From assembly GCF_000732605.1 (NCBI RefSeq), contig NZ_JPME01000025.1, positions 1-64,000 on the forward strand: 64,000 nt of DNA, in the 5' to 3' direction. A program made the position numbers and the translations under genes. This stretch comes from Lacrimispora celerecrescens. Its GTDB lineage: Bacteria; Bacillota; Clostridia; Lachnospirales; Lachnospiraceae. The notes beneath the pieces were generated by a model. The model had not been told where the DNA came from. It saw only the letters and a list, made by a program, of their open reading frames with translations, and did not search any database. Of this stretch, positions 50,317 through 61,094 are shown one piece after another (the stretch's first letter is position 1; each line of letters begins with the position of its first letter).

Positions 50317-51720
50317 ATGGAGATGAACCAGAATGCGGTCAAAACAGATGCACTTAAGCAGAATCAGATTACAGAGGGAGTGATTTGGAAACAACTTCTT
50401 CTGTTTTTCTTTCCCATTTTATTCGGGACTTTTTTTCAACAGCTTTATAATACCGCCGATGCAGTTATTGTTGGGCGGTTTGTAGGAAAGGAAGCACTGG
50501 CAGCCGTGGGAGGCCCTACAGGACCCCTTATCAATCTTTTGATCGGGTTCTTCATAGGGCTTTCTTCCGGTGCCGGGGTCATTATTTCCCAGTTTTACGG
50601 AGCCAGGCAGGAGGAACGAGTGAACAAGGCGGTCCATACCGCGATTGCCTTCTCCATCCTATGCGGCGTGATCGTGATGGTGGTCGGCATCGTGACAGCA
50701 CCTTATGCCTTAAAGGCCATGGGAACGCCTGATGAGATCTTATACTACGCAGTCCTTTACATACGGATCTATTTTGTGGGAGTGATCCCAAATCTTGTTT
50801 ATAATATGGGAGCGGGAATCTTACGGGCCATCGGGGATTCCAAACGCCCTCTTTATTTTTTGATTGCAAGCTGCTTCACCAATATCATCCTGGATATCAT
50901 ATTTGTGGTTTACTGGCACATGGGCGTGGCGGGAGCGGCGATTGCTACCATCATTTCCCAGTTAGTCAGTGCCGTTCTTGTGATCCTGGTTTTAATAAGG
51001 TCAAAGGAGGCTTATCGGCTGGTGCCAAAAGCCATTGGAATTGATCAGGACATGCTGCAGCGGATTATAAGAATCGGTTTTCCTGCGGGTCTGCAATCCG
51101 TTATGTACTCTTCTTCCAACATCATTATCCAGTCCAGCGTCAATAGTCTGGGAACCGATACCATTGCTGCATGGACAGCCTATGGAAAGATAGACAGTGT
51201 GTTCTGGATGATTATCAGCGCCTTCGGTATTTCCATCACGACTTTTGTGGGGCAGAACTACGGAGCCGGAAAAAAAGACCGGGTCTACAAAGGGATCCGG
51301 GTCTGCATGGTCATGAGCTTTGCTTCAGCCATTGTGCTCAGCGCGCTTCTTTTTACCTTTGGAAATTACGTATACTTACTGTTTACCACCGATGCGGCTG
51401 TAATTGAAAAAGGAACGGAAATACTCCGTTACCTCGCTCCAACATTTTTCACTTATGTCTGCATTGAGATTTATTCCGGTGCCCTCCGGGGAGCCGGTGA
51501 CTGCTGGATTCCTATGATAATCACCAGCCTTGGTGTCTGTGCGCTTCGTGTTATGTGGATCTGCGTGGCAGTTCCCCTGCGCCCAACCATTGAAACCGTT
51601 ATTTTCAGTTACCCATTGACCTGGGCTGTCACTTCTATCCTATTCATTATATATTTTAACTGGTTCGGCAAACTACGGCGGAAACGGTTTCCCGCTCTTT
51701 TTAAGAAAAAACTGTCATAA
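50317..51720 (+). CDS. MATE family efflux transporter
   Basis: A 467-residue membrane protein with twelve helices of the MATE family, which exports cationic drugs or metabolites using sodium or protons. Visible family segments are LFFFPILFGTFFQQLYNTADAVIVGRFVGKEALAAVGG and, in the second half, IGFPAGLQSVMYSSSNIIIQSSVNSLGTDTIAAWTAYGKID and FVGQNYGAGKKDRVYKG. The start may be 50317 or the second ATG at 50323; both have AAAGAGGA nearby. Substrate unknown. Single gene. Confidence 0.92.
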   Translation: MEMNQNAVKTDALKQNQITEGVIWKQLLLFFFPILFGTFFQQLYNTADAVIVGRFVGKEALAAVGGPTGPLINLLIGFFIGLSSGAGVIISQFYGARQEERVNKAVHTAIAFSILCGVIVMVVGIVTAPYALKAMGTPDEILYYAVLYIRIYFVGVIPNLVYNMGAGILRAIGDSKRPLYFLIASCFTNIILDIIFVVYWHMGVAGAAIATIISQLVSAVLVILVLIRSKEAYRLVPKAIGIDQDMLQRIIRIGFPAGLQSVMYSSSNIIIQSSVNSLGTDTIAAWTAYGKIDSVFWMIISAFGISITTFVGQNYGAGKKDRVYKGIRVCMVMSFASAIVLSALLFTFGNYVYLLFTTDAAVIEKGTEILRYLAPTFFTYVCIEIYSGALRGAGDCWIPMIITSLGVCALRVMWICVAVPLRPTIETVIFSYPLTWAVTSILFIIYFNWFGKLRRKRFPALFKKKLS

Positions 51721-51793
51721 AACCTCTTGCGAGACTTTTCCTGCATTTTCTAAGCAGGAAATGTCTCGCTTTCGATTTAATAGACCACCGGAA

Positions 51794-52666
51794 TTATTCC
51801 ATGGGAGCTCTGTAAAAATTCCCGTAAAACTGCTGGGTTTTAAACATGTTTACAATCACATGCTCATCCACCTCATGTAGCAGCTCTACAATGTCGGCTA
51901 CCTCATAGGAAGACACCACAGTATGAAGAAGGTACATCTTCTTCTTGCTGTAGCCTCCTACTGCATCCACGCAGGAAATTCCATGATGGAAGGCCTCTAC
52001 ATATTTATTAGCAAGCATTGGGCCCTGGGCCGTAGTGATCTGAAGAGTTACTCGTTCATATCTGTGGTGAAAGGTGGAAATAACCTTTGTCCCTACAAAC
52101 TGGAACAAAATGGAATACCCTGCGTAATCCCACCCAAAAATCTTTCCGAAAATACAAAGCAGCAGCACATTTCCTACGAAAACCTGGGACCAGATGGAAT
52201 TGCCCGTCTTATTGGAAACATACAAGGCGATGAAATCCGTTCCCCCGCTGGAAGCATTGCCCCGAAGAGCAAGTACAATGCCAAAGCCATAGAGAACTCC
52301 GCCGTAAATAACATTTAAAATCCTGTCATCAAATATGGGTGAAAAATTAAATATCCTTAGAAACGCACTGGTTAAAAATACCTGCATTAAGGAAAAAAAA
52401 GTAAACCGTTTGCTGATATTTTTGCTGCAGGCCCATGCAACAGGAATGTTTAAAGCGATCATGCCCAGGGAAGTGGATATATTAAACCCATACAGGGACG
52501 TCACCCGATCAACTAAAATCGCAATACCTGTAAATCCTCCTGACAGAAGACCTGCCGGTTTGATAAATGCCTGGATAACATAGGTCTGTAAAAGTGCGGA
52601 GACTACAACCGCTATGGTTGTCATCACATTGCGGGCACGTTTATCATGCCTCAATTTCTTCCACAT
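51794..52666 (-). CDS. YitT family membrane protein
   Basis: A 290-residue protein with about six N-terminal helices and a cytoplasmic DUF2179 domain. Seen are SALLQTYVIQAFIKPAGLLSGGFTGIAIL, GNASSGGTDFIALYVSNKTGNSIWSQVFVGN, and the C-terminal KKKMYLLHTVVSSYEVADIVELLHEVDEHVIVNMFKTQQFYGNFYR. Function unknown in general. The Met at 52666 is chosen because AGGAGGAATTTT is immediately upstream. A promoter (52926-52954) and a hairpin-rich leader of roughly 250 bases lie before it. Confidence 0.88.
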   Translation of the reverse strand: MWKKLRHDKRARNVMTTIAVVVSALLQTYVIQAFIKPAGLLSGGFTGIAILVDRVTSLYGFNISTSLGMIALNIPVAWACSKNISKRFTFFSLMQVFLTSAFLRIFNFSPIFDDRILNVIYGGVLYGFGIVLALRGNASSGGTDFIALYVSNKTGNSIWSQVFVGNVLLLCIFGKIFGWDYAGYSILFQFVGTKVISTFHHRYERVTLQITTAQGPMLANKYVEAFHHGISCVDAVGGYSKKKMYLLHTVVSSYEVADIVELLHEVDEHVIVNMFKTQQFYGNFYRAPME

Positions 52667-52791
52667 AAAATTCCTCCTCATCATCTCCTAATTTTCGTCC
52701 AGCTTCTCAGGGCATAAAGTATCCCTGGATGGTATTTCTTGATATTATATGTAAATCTTGCTCTTGTATCAACATTTTTAAAATTAATAGA

Positions 52792-52918
52792 GGATTGCCC
52801 TTCCCCCACAGAAGGCAATCCCCCGTCACGATCTAAAACCGTCACACTATTCAGTTTTTGCCAACTGGCATCCCCATGCCAAGATCATGCACACAAGGAA
52901 CCCCTTTGTGCTTCTCAC
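52792..52918 (-). ncRNA. structured leader or small RNA upstream of yitT
   Basis: Downstream of a strong minus-strand promoter the RNA can form CACAA/TTGTG, TGGCAT-GGGG-ATGCCA and GGATTGCC/GGCAATCC (52814-52821 with 52792-52799, with inner TTC/GAA). It has no open frame longer than about 13 codons. The last hairpin is followed by TCTATTAATTTT, so it may be a weak terminator, giving a small RNA of about 130 bases, or a 5' leader of yitT. No known family recognised. Confidence 0.45.
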
Positions 52919-52925
52919 ATGGACG

Positions 52926-52954
52926 ATAATACCATCTATTGCCTAAAAAGTCAA
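52926..52954 (-). promoter_or_regulatory. sigma-A-type promoter upstream of yitT
   Basis: TTGACT (52949-52954) and TATTAT (52926-52931) on the minus strand are exactly 17 bp apart. Beside it TTTTAGTA-N5-TACTAAAA (52958-52978) is a perfect inverted repeat that covers the region just upstream of the -35 and could be an operator. The 475-bp gap 52667-53141 holds these, the leader RNA and the spore-gene promoter region. Confidence 0.7.
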
Positions 52955-53063
52955 TGTTTTTAGTACATTTTACTAAAAGTCTTTTTATAAAAAAGGGCCA
53001 TTCTCATATCTTTTCATACAATACCGGGACGAAAGTCTTTCATTTACGTACAGATTTTATAAA

Positions 53064-53092
53064 ACATAATTTCATGGAAAATGCGCATACTT
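53064..53092 (+). promoter_or_regulatory. possible sigma-G-like promoter of the spore germination gene
   Basis: ACATA and CATACTT are 17 bp apart, 50 bp before the GerA/SpoVAF start, close to the forespore sigma-G pattern (GHATR, then CATWHTA) with one mismatch in each box. It is suggestive only. Confidence 0.3.
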
Positions 53093-53141
53093 ATCTTATT
53101 AACGTCTTAAACGATGGACTAACTGCAAGGAGATAATCACC

Positions 53142-54551
53142 ATGGAATTTTCCAACAGCCTTTCCAATAATATGAACTATTTAAACACAAAGATTGATGT
53201 AGCCGGAAACTTTGACATCGTTTACCGGACCTTTTATATCGGGGAACAGGAAGCCTGCCTTTACTTCATCGAAGGATTCACTCAGAGTGATGCGTGGCAG
53301 AAGATCCTTAACAGCTTATTATCCATCAAAGCGGAGGATATGCCGCCGGATGCCCATGAATTTTCCAAAAGATTTCTCCCTTATGGTCAGGTAGGGCTTG
53401 TAAAAGACGATGTAACCATGATCAATCAGCTTTTGACCGGAGTGTCCTGCCTATTCGTTAACGGATACGACAAATGCTTAACCGTGGACTGCCGCAGCTA
53501 TCCTGCCAGAAGCGTTTCAGAGCCGGAAAAAGATAAAGTGCTAAGGGGATCAAGAGATGGATTTGTGGAAACCCTGGTTTTTAATACCGCTCTTATCCGC
53601 CGCAGGATCCGTGATCCAAAGCTTACCATAGAAGTCATGAATGCCGGGGAAAGCTCCCACACGGATATCGCCATCTGCTATTTCAAGGGACGGCATGATG
53701 AAAATCTTCTCACCCTGATCAAGGATCGGATCAACAAGCTGAAGGTCGATGCCCTTACCATGAACCAGGAAAGCCTTGCGGAGTGTATCTATCCACATAA
53801 ATGGTACAACCCTTTCCCAAAATTCAAATATTCCGAACGCCCGGATACTGCCGCCGCTTCCATACTGGAGGGGAACATTGTCGTCCTGGTGGACAACTCT
53901 CCCTCCGCCATGATTTTGCCTTCCTCTGTTTTTGATATTATCGAAGAAGCCGATGACTATTATTTTCCGCCTGTGACCGGGACTTACTTAAGGCTGTCCC
54001 GCCTGGTTATTTCCATTCTGACCTTGTATTTAACACCTTTGTGGCTGCTTTTTATGCAAAATCCGGAAATGATCCCTTCCTGGCTGCAATTTATCCGCTT
54101 ATCGGAACAGCCTCAGGTACCCTTACTTTTCCAGCTCCTGATTCTGGAATTTGCCATTGACGGTTTAAGGCTTGCCGCAGTCAATACTCCCAGCATGCTG
54201 ACCACACCTCTCAGTGTGATCGCCGGTATTGTACTGGGTGAATACTCCGTAAAATCCGGCTGGTTTAACAGTGAAACCATGCTTTATATGGCCTTTGTGA
54301 CCATTGCTAACTATTCCCAGTCAAGCTTTGAGCTTGGCTATGCCTTTAAATTCATGCGTCTGATCATGCTGATCACCACCGCCCTGCTGAACTTCTGGGG
54401 ATTTGTGGCTGGTGTGGCGCTTTCCATAGGCGCAATCGTATTTAACAAAACCATAGCCGGAAAAAGTTATATCTATCCCCTGGTTCCATTCCACATTTCA
54501 GAACTGAAAAAACGGTTCTTCCGGGGAAGGCTTCCTCACAAGGAGAAATAA
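53142..54551 (+). CDS. spore germination protein, GerA/SpoVAF family
   Basis: A 469-residue protein of the GerA A-subunit family: an N-terminal soluble region of about 280 residues with RSVSEPEKDKVLRGSRDGFVETLVFNTALIRRRIRDP, then about five membrane helices (about 285-440) with the FPPVTGTYLRLSRL and TTPLSVIAGIVLGEYSVKSGWF segments. No GerB or GerC partner lies beside it. A lone A subunit fits SpoVAF, which acts with the SpoVA dipicolinic-acid channel or with GerA receptors. It marks the organism as a spore former. AGGAGATAATCACC precedes the start. Its 3' end overlaps the convergent PHP gene by 16 bp. Confidence 0.85.
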   Translation: MEFSNSLSNNMNYLNTKIDVAGNFDIVYRTFYIGEQEACLYFIEGFTQSDAWQKILNSLLSIKAEDMPPDAHEFSKRFLPYGQVGLVKDDVTMINQLLTGVSCLFVNGYDKCLTVDCRSYPARSVSEPEKDKVLRGSRDGFVETLVFNTALIRRRIRDPKLTIEVMNAGESSHTDIAICYFKGRHDENLLTLIKDRINKLKVDALTMNQESLAECIYPHKWYNPFPKFKYSERPDTAAASILEGNIVVLVDNSPSAMILPSSVFDIIEEADDYYFPPVTGTYLRLSRLVISILTLYLTPLWLLFMQNPEMIPSWLQFIRLSEQPQVPLLFQLLILEFAIDGLRLAAVNTPSMLTTPLSVIAGIVLGEYSVKSGWFNSETMLYMAFVTIANYSQSSFELGYAFKFMRLIMLITTALLNFWGFVAGVALSIGAIVFNKTIAGKSYIYPLVPFHISELKKRFFRGRLPHKEK

Positions 54552-55387
54552 CCGGTTAATAAATGCTTTAATCCTACAGCCAGTTCTTCCGGCAGTTTTT
54601 CAGACCCCGGAAGAGCTGGCTGCTTCATGTAAATACCGTGGTAATCACTGCCGCCGGTGACCATGAAACGCCTGCTTTCAGCCACTGCCAATAATTCTGC
54701 CCGGACATCTTCCGGGTTATCATGATGGTAAACCTCCACGCCATCCAGACAATCTTCTCTTAAAAGGGCATCATAAAGCTGGCGGTTCTTTCTCTTTATC
54801 TTACCGGGGTGAGCCAAAACCACATATCCCCCGGCTTCCTTTATCATCCCGCATATTTTATAGAAGCTTTTATAAGAGAAATGATCTTCTTCCTCATAAG
54901 GAGCTCCTTTACCAAAATAAAGGGACAGACTTTTCATAATATCTTCTCTTCTAAGGAGCCCATGGTCAGCCAGAACTCCCAAAAGCTTAGCCCGGTAAAG
55001 CGGTCCGCCTCCAGCCTTTTCAAAAAACTCTTTTTCTTCAATCTCAATTCCAGCCTGCTGCATCTTTAAAATCTGGCGCCCTGACCGTTCATTCATCTGT
55101 TCTAAAAAGCAGTTGGAGTATCGAAGCAATTCCGGATTATTCGGATCAATCCCATATCCCAGTACATGAAATTTCATCCCCTTCACTGCCGCCGTAAACT
55201 CTGCCGCCGGTATAAAAGGAATGCAGTACTTTTTTGATGCCTTTTCTTCTTCTTTAAGGCCTAATATTGTATCGTGATCCGTTATGGCTGCCGCTTTAAG
55301 GCCCTGCTCCTTTGCCAGGGAGTAAATCTGCATAATGGTTTCACTTCCGTCAGAAAAACTAGAATGCATATGAAAGTCCGCTTTCAT
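54536..55387 (-). CDS. PHP domain metal-dependent phosphoesterase
   Basis: A 283-residue polymerase-and-histidinol-phosphatase (PHP) protein. Metal ligands are seen in MKADFHMHSSFSDGS (residues 1-15), ITDHDTI (about 33-39), AAEFTA, a central VLAHPGKI and GGSDYHG near the end. Close relatives act as 3',5'-nucleotide bisphosphate or RNA-end phosphatases (YciV/RNase AM type). The Met at 55387 (AAGGAGGTCATTG upstream) is chosen over 55426. Substrate is unassigned. Confidence 0.88.
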   Translation of the reverse strand: MKADFHMHSSFSDGSETIMQIYSLAKEQGLKAAAITDHDTILGLKEEEKASKKYCIPFIPAAEFTAAVKGMKFHVLGYGIDPNNPELLRYSNCFLEQMNERSGRQILKMQQAGIEIEEKEFFEKAGGGPLYRAKLLGVLADHGLLRREDIMKSLSLYFGKGAPYEEEDHFSYKSFYKICGMIKEAGGYVVLAHPGKIKRKNRQLYDALLREDCLDGVEVYHHDNPEDVRAELLAVAESRRFMVTGGSDYHGIYMKQPALPGSEKLPEELAVGLKHLLTGYFSL

Positions 55388-55596
55388 CAATGACCTCCTT
55401 AAACTTAAGGGTTCTAATAGTCCCATTATAGGCTTATGCTATAGAAAGGTCAACAAATTGCCCAATTTCTGGCATAGGACAAGATAAAAACCGTACATTT
55501 CCTCCAATATATGGTATAAAGTTTCATAAGAAGCTTAATGTCTTGAACTATTAATCCATGCTGCATATACTAATACCACAACAAGGGGAAATAAAA

Positions 55597-56532
55597 ATGA
55601 AAAGTGTACTGGTTCGTTTGCGAGAATATCAAAAAGAAATGAGTGTTGCGGAGACCGGCGTCGTACGGTATCTGTTAGACACACCGGAACAGGCAGTGAA
55701 GCTTTCGGTCCATGCTTTGGCGGAAAAAGGGTTTTCTTCCTCTTCCACCGTTATCCGGTTATGTCACGAACTTGGTTTCTCCGGGTACAAAGAAATGAAG
55801 GCCGCCCTGATCTGTGAACTGGCCATCCGGCAAGAAAATACCAGAGAAAAAATGGAGGAAATCACAGAGAACGATACTCTGGATCAGATTATCAACAAAA
55901 TTACATATAAAAACATCGCCTCCTTAGAAGATACCAGAAATTTAACCGATATATCCGCCCTGAAAAACTGCATCGACCTCTTGTGCCAATGCCGTACCAT
56001 CTGTTTGTTCGGAATCGGTTCTTCCCTTCTGGTTGCCCGGGATGCCTATTTAAAATTCCTCCGGATCAATAAGCCCTGCATCTTAAATGATGACTGGCAT
56101 TCCCAGCTTTTACAGGCCCGTAACATGAGCTGGGATGATTTAGGACTGATGATCTCCTATTCCGGCAGAACCATGGAAATGATCGAGTGCGCCAGGACCA
56201 TGCAGCAGGTAGGGGCAAAATTCATCCTGATCACCCGTTTTGCCGTATCACCGCTTTCGGAAATGGCGGATTACAACCTTTATGTGGCTGCCAATGAATC
56301 CATCTTTCGGAGCGGAGCCATGGGAAGCAGAATCAGCCAGTTAAACATTATTGATATTCTGTATACTGCATACGCCAACCACAACAGCCAATATTCTCTG
56401 ACACAGTGGCGTAAAACACACATCTCCAAGAAAAATCCGTCGTATTTTGAACCTTTCGACGAAGCGTATAATGAGGAGGAAATCAATCATGGTAGATTTA
56501 AGCAAGATGACAACAGAAAGCCGCAATCCTGA
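55597..56532 (+). CDS. murR: MurR/RpiR family transcriptional regulator
   Basis: A 311-residue regulator with an N-terminal RpiR helix-turn-helix (SVHALAEKGFSSSSTVIRLCHELGFSGYKEMKAAL) and a C-terminal SIS sugar-phosphate domain (CRTICLFGIGSSLLVARDAYLKF and DDLGLMISYSGRTMEMIECARTMQQVGAKFILITR). It overlaps murQ by 44 bp and precedes the PTS gene, so N-acetylmuramic acid 6-phosphate is the likely effector. The Met at 55597 follows AAGGGGAAATAAAA; 55558 lacks a ribosome site. Confidence 0.9.
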   Translation: MKSVLVRLREYQKEMSVAETGVVRYLLDTPEQAVKLSVHALAEKGFSSSSTVIRLCHELGFSGYKEMKAALICELAIRQENTREKMEEITENDTLDQIINKITYKNIASLEDTRNLTDISALKNCIDLLCQCRTICLFGIGSSLLVARDAYLKFLRINKPCILNDDWHSQLLQARNMSWDDLGLMISYSGRTMEMIECARTMQQVGAKFILITRFAVSPLSEMADYNLYVAANESIFRSGAMGSRISQLNIIDILYTAYANHNSQYSLTQWRKTHISKKNPSYFEPFDEAYNEEEINHGRFKQDDNRKPQS

Positions 56533-57394
56533 CACCATGGATCTAGACACCATGACACCTTTCGAACTGGTGACGGCCATGAACCAGGAAGACCGGAAGG
56601 TGGCTGAGGCGGTGGAAAAAGTCCTGCCCCAGACTGCCAAAGCAGTGGAATGGGTCTGTGAAGCTTTTGAGGCCGGAGGCCGGCTCATCTATATGGGAGC
56701 CGGAACCAGCGGAAGGCTGGGCATCTTAGACAGCTCCGAATGCCCTCCCACCTTTGGGGTTGATCCGGGCATGGTTATCGGCCTGATTGCCGGCGGGGAT
56801 GATGCCATAAGGCAGGCGGTAGAAGGAGCCGAGGACTCTGAGACTCTTGGCATCGAAGATTTAAAGGCCTTATCCTTATCCCCAAAAGATGTCGTGGTAG
56901 GCATTGCGGCAAGCGGAAGGACGCCCTATGTATCGGCTGCCTTAAGCTATGCTAAAGGCATAGGCTGCCGCACCGTATCCATTGCCTGCAATGAGGGAAG
57001 CCTCATTGGGACCCATGCAGATCTGGCCATCGAACCGGTGGTGGGACCTGAGGTGCTGACCGGCAGCACCCGATTAAAAGCCGGGACCGCTCAGAAGATG
57101 ATCCTTAACATGATCAGCACCGGCGCTATGGTGGGCATCGGAAAAGCATATCAGAACCTGATGGTAGATGTGGTGCAGAGCAATGAGAAACTGCGCTCCC
57201 GGGCTGAAAACATCCTGATGGCTGCTACGGAAATAACACGAGATGAAGCCAGAAGGCTGTTAGACGAAGCTGGCGGAAGCGTAAAGCTTGCCATAACCAT
57301 GAAACGAACGGGCGCAGGGCCGGAAGAAGCAAAAAAGAACTTAATGGAATCCCGCGGACATATCCGCGCATGTATGATAAGGGATTCCATATAA
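56489..57394 (+). CDS. murQ: N-acetylmuramic acid 6-phosphate etherase
   Basis: MurQ removes the lactyl ether from N-acetylmuramic acid 6-phosphate to give GlcNAc-6-phosphate, for recycling or eating of peptidoglycan sugars. The 301-residue protein has TTESRNPDTMDLDTM near the start, AGGRLIYMGAGTSGRLGILDSSECPPTFG (about 60-90) as the SIS sugar site, GIAASGRTPYV and, later, GSTRLKAGTAQKMILNMISTGAM. The start at 56489 follows GGAGGAAATCAATC inside the murR 3' end. Confidence 0.95.
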   Translation: MVDLSKMTTESRNPDTMDLDTMTPFELVTAMNQEDRKVAEAVEKVLPQTAKAVEWVCEAFEAGGRLIYMGAGTSGRLGILDSSECPPTFGVDPGMVIGLIAGGDDAIRQAVEGAEDSETLGIEDLKALSLSPKDVVVGIAASGRTPYVSAALSYAKGIGCRTVSIACNEGSLIGTHADLAIEPVVGPEVLTGSTRLKAGTAQKMILNMISTGAMVGIGKAYQNLMVDVVQSNEKLRSRAENILMAATEITRDEARRLLDEAGGSVKLAITMKRTGAGPEEAKKNLMESRGHIRACMIRDSI

Positions 57395-57432
57395 ATATCA
57401 ATTCATTCATTTCAAATATGGAGGTGTCTATT

Positions 57433-58869
57433 ATGACAAATGAAGTATTGCTTCAAAAGATCCTGGAATTATCGGGAGGGAAAGAAAATGTGGCAGCTGC
57501 AGCCAGCTGCATGACACGCCTTCGCTTAAAGGTAAAGGATCCTGATCTGGTACAGGAGAAGGAACTGAAAGAGACTTCAGGAGTTCTTGGTCTGGTTGCA
57601 AACGGAATCGATGTACAGGTGGTCGTCGGACCTGGAAAGGCCAGAAAGCTCATGGATATCTGCCTCGGCATGGGGATCCCAAGCGAGCTTGGCGGCAAAG
57701 GACTTTCCACCAACGCTTCCTGGCAGGAAAACAAGGAAGCAGTAAAAGCCGGCCAGAAAGGTGGCGGTTTAAAAAGCAGCATACGGGTTATCTCCGATAT
57801 CTTTATTCCTATGATTCCTGCTATCGTTGCAGCCGGTTTATGCAACGGTGTAGCCAATATCATCAGTCAGGGTGTGGACGCACAGATATTGGGAGGCAGC
57901 TTCTGGACCCTTCTCATCACTATACTGAAGCTGTTTGGCGGTGCATTTCTCGGTTATTTTTCTATTTTTACCGGTGTCAATGCAGCAAAAAGCTTTGGAG
58001 CAACGCCAGCCCTTGGCGGTATGATCGGCTCCATGAGCATTATGTCGCAGATCACGGACATATCGAAGTTCTTTGGTCTTTACAATGAACAGATCCCGAA
58101 CAGCTCAACCTTGATTAGCGGAAAGGGCGGGATCATCGGCGTTATCATCGGTGTCTGGGTTCTCTCTAAAGTAGAACGCTGGGTGCGCAAGCATGTTCCC
58201 GATGTCCTTGACATCATGCTGACCGGATTTCTAAGCATACTGATCACCGGAACCTTGTTTGTACTGGTACTGATGCCGGCTGCCGGCTTTTTATCTGACG
58301 GTCTGGTCTGGGTATTATCACTCCTTGTAAATTCCGCAAATCCGGTCGTCAGCGTTTTGTCCGGTTACATCATGTCAGCCGTATTCCTTCCCCTGGTCCT
58401 TTTGGGACTGCATCATGGGCTGGTTCCCATCTATGCGGTTCAGCTGGAACAAATGGGCGGAGTCTCCTTATTCCCGGTCCTGGCCATGGCTGGCGCAGGG
58501 CAGGTGGGTGCGGCCATTGCCATCTATTTAAAAGCAAAACGATGCGGAAACAAACGCTTAAAGAGCGTCATCATCGGTGCACTCCCGTCTGGATTCTTAG
58601 GCATCGGCGAACCGCTTATTTATGGAGTTACTCTCCCCCTTGGTAAACCTTTCATAACTGCAGGATTGGGAGCCGGATTCGGCGGCGCTTATGTGATGCT
58701 CATGCATGTAAGGAGCATTGCCTGGAGCCCGTCTGGCCTGTTAGCCATTCCCATCATGAGCAGCCCTGTTAATATGCTCAATTATTTTCTGGGCCTGGTG
58801 ATCGCTTACATTGCTGGATTTATTATCACCAGCCTGTTTATTAAGGAAGATGAAGTTGCTAAAGCATAA
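57433..58869 (+). CDS. murP: PTS EIIBC transporter, N-acetylmuramic acid type
   Basis: A 478-residue phosphotransferase-system permease. The EIIB domain (about 1-80) has the phosphocysteine Cys26 in AAASCMTRLRLKV; EIIC (about 110-470) is polytopic with the family loop GFLGIGEPLIYGVTLPLGKPF. No EIIA domain is fused, so a shared EIIA must phosphorylate it. The murR-murQ context makes N-acetylmuramic acid the likely sugar, although sucrose- or GlcNAc-like EIIBC proteins look alike. Start after GGAGGTGTCTATT, 39 bp past murQ. Confidence 0.88.
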   Translation: MTNEVLLQKILELSGGKENVAAAASCMTRLRLKVKDPDLVQEKELKETSGVLGLVANGIDVQVVVGPGKARKLMDICLGMGIPSELGGKGLSTNASWQENKEAVKAGQKGGGLKSSIRVISDIFIPMIPAIVAAGLCNGVANIISQGVDAQILGGSFWTLLITILKLFGGAFLGYFSIFTGVNAAKSFGATPALGGMIGSMSIMSQITDISKFFGLYNEQIPNSSTLISGKGGIIGVIIGVWVLSKVERWVRKHVPDVLDIMLTGFLSILITGTLFVLVLMPAAGFLSDGLVWVLSLLVNSANPVVSVLSGYIMSAVFLPLVLLGLHHGLVPIYAVQLEQMGGVSLFPVLAMAGAGQVGAAIAIYLKAKRCGNKRLKSVIIGALPSGFLGIGEPLIYGVTLPLGKPFITAGLGAGFGGAYVMLMHVRSIAWSPSGLLAIPIMSSPVNMLNYFLGLVIAYIAGFIITSLFIKEDEVAKA

Positions 58870-58943
58870 GCAATAAAGCTTAACCGGCCTTTTACTTGAT
58901 TTCTTTCCTGCCCTATAATACAATAGAGGATAAGGAGGATGCC

Positions 58944-59363
58944 ATGAAGAAGGAAGACAAGAAAATCGTTATCATTGACGGGCAGGGCGGTAAAATGGGG
59001 CAGTCCGTGATCGCTCAGTTTAAAAAGTCCTTTCCCAGTCTTTCGGTCATTGCCATCGGTACCAATTCCATTGCTACTTCCGCCATGCTAAAGGCAGGAG
59101 CCGATGCAGGAGCAACCGGTGAGAATCCGGTCCTTGTGGCCAGCCGGGATGCCGATATTATTATCGGCCCTATTGGGATCGTCATTGCTGATTCTCTCCT
59201 GGGAGAGATCACTCCGGCCATGGCTGAGGCCATCGGAAAAAGCCGGGCCTATAAGATCCTTATACCGGTGAATAAATGCAATCATCATGTGGTGGGCTGT
59301 GAAAACCTGACTTTAACGGAATCCATTGCCCTGGTAATCAAAGAGGTGGAGAATCATTTATGA
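58944..59363 (+). CDS. DUF3842 family protein
   Basis: A 139-residue protein of the DUF3842 family, common in clostridia and of unknown function. It has a Rossmann-like entry IVIIDGQGGKMGQSVIAQF (about 8-26), then ADAGATGENPVLVASRDADIIIGPIGIVIADSLLGEITP and a C-terminal PVNKCNHHVVGCENLTL with two conserved cysteines. The Met at 58944 follows AAGGAGGATGCC. It trails murP by 75 bp and may belong to that transcript. The gene's stop codon lies inside the loop of its terminator. Confidence 0.82.
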   Translation: MKKEDKKIVIIDGQGGKMGQSVIAQFKKSFPSLSVIAIGTNSIATSAMLKAGADAGATGENPVLVASRDADIIIGPIGIVIADSLLGEITPAMAEAIGKSRAYKILIPVNKCNHHVVGCENLTLTESIALVIKEVENHL

Positions 59364-59376
59364 TCTCCACCTCTTT
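59340..59376. terminator. terminator overlapping the DUF3842 stop codon
   Basis: AAAGAGGTGGAGA (59340-59352) pairs perfectly with TCTCCACCTCTTT (59364-59376); the loop contains the TGA stop. It is followed by ATTTATG. Translation to the end of the gene would cover the left arm, so termination may be linked to translation. Confidence 0.75.
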
Positions 59377-59421
59377 ATTTATGAGGAAATTGGCTTTGCC
59401 ATCGGCTTATCCAACTTCTAT

Positions 59422-60903
<1,482 letters not shown>

Positions 60904-60945
60904 TTATTATTGAAACTAATAAGCCTTTTCACTTGTTAGTTACAT

Positions 60946-60974
60946 AGTTTAACAAATTTTGCAGGGGTTGTCAA
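60946..60974 (-). promoter_or_regulatory. guaB promoter
   Basis: TTGACA (60969-60974) and TAAACT (60946-60951) on the minus strand are 17 bp apart and lie 70 bp before guaB. No purine riboswitch core is seen in the leader. Confidence 0.7.
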
Positions 60975-61045
60975 CGGACATTTTCCGGTTTCTTTCCGTC
61001 ACTCATGGACAGCTATGGATAGGGTCGTCTGTCTTTTCTGTAAGG

Positions 61046-61091
61046 AAAAAGGAACCGGACGGTTTTTTGTAAAACCGACTGATTCCTTTTT
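61046..61091. terminator. terminator after the DUF6106 gene
   Basis: AAAAAGGAA (61046-61054) pairs with TTCCTTTTT (61083-61091), with an inner CGGTTTT/AAAACCG stem. It ends the minus-strand groES-groEL-DUF6106 region and lies upstream of guaB. Confidence 0.8.
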
Positions 61092-61094
61092 CTT

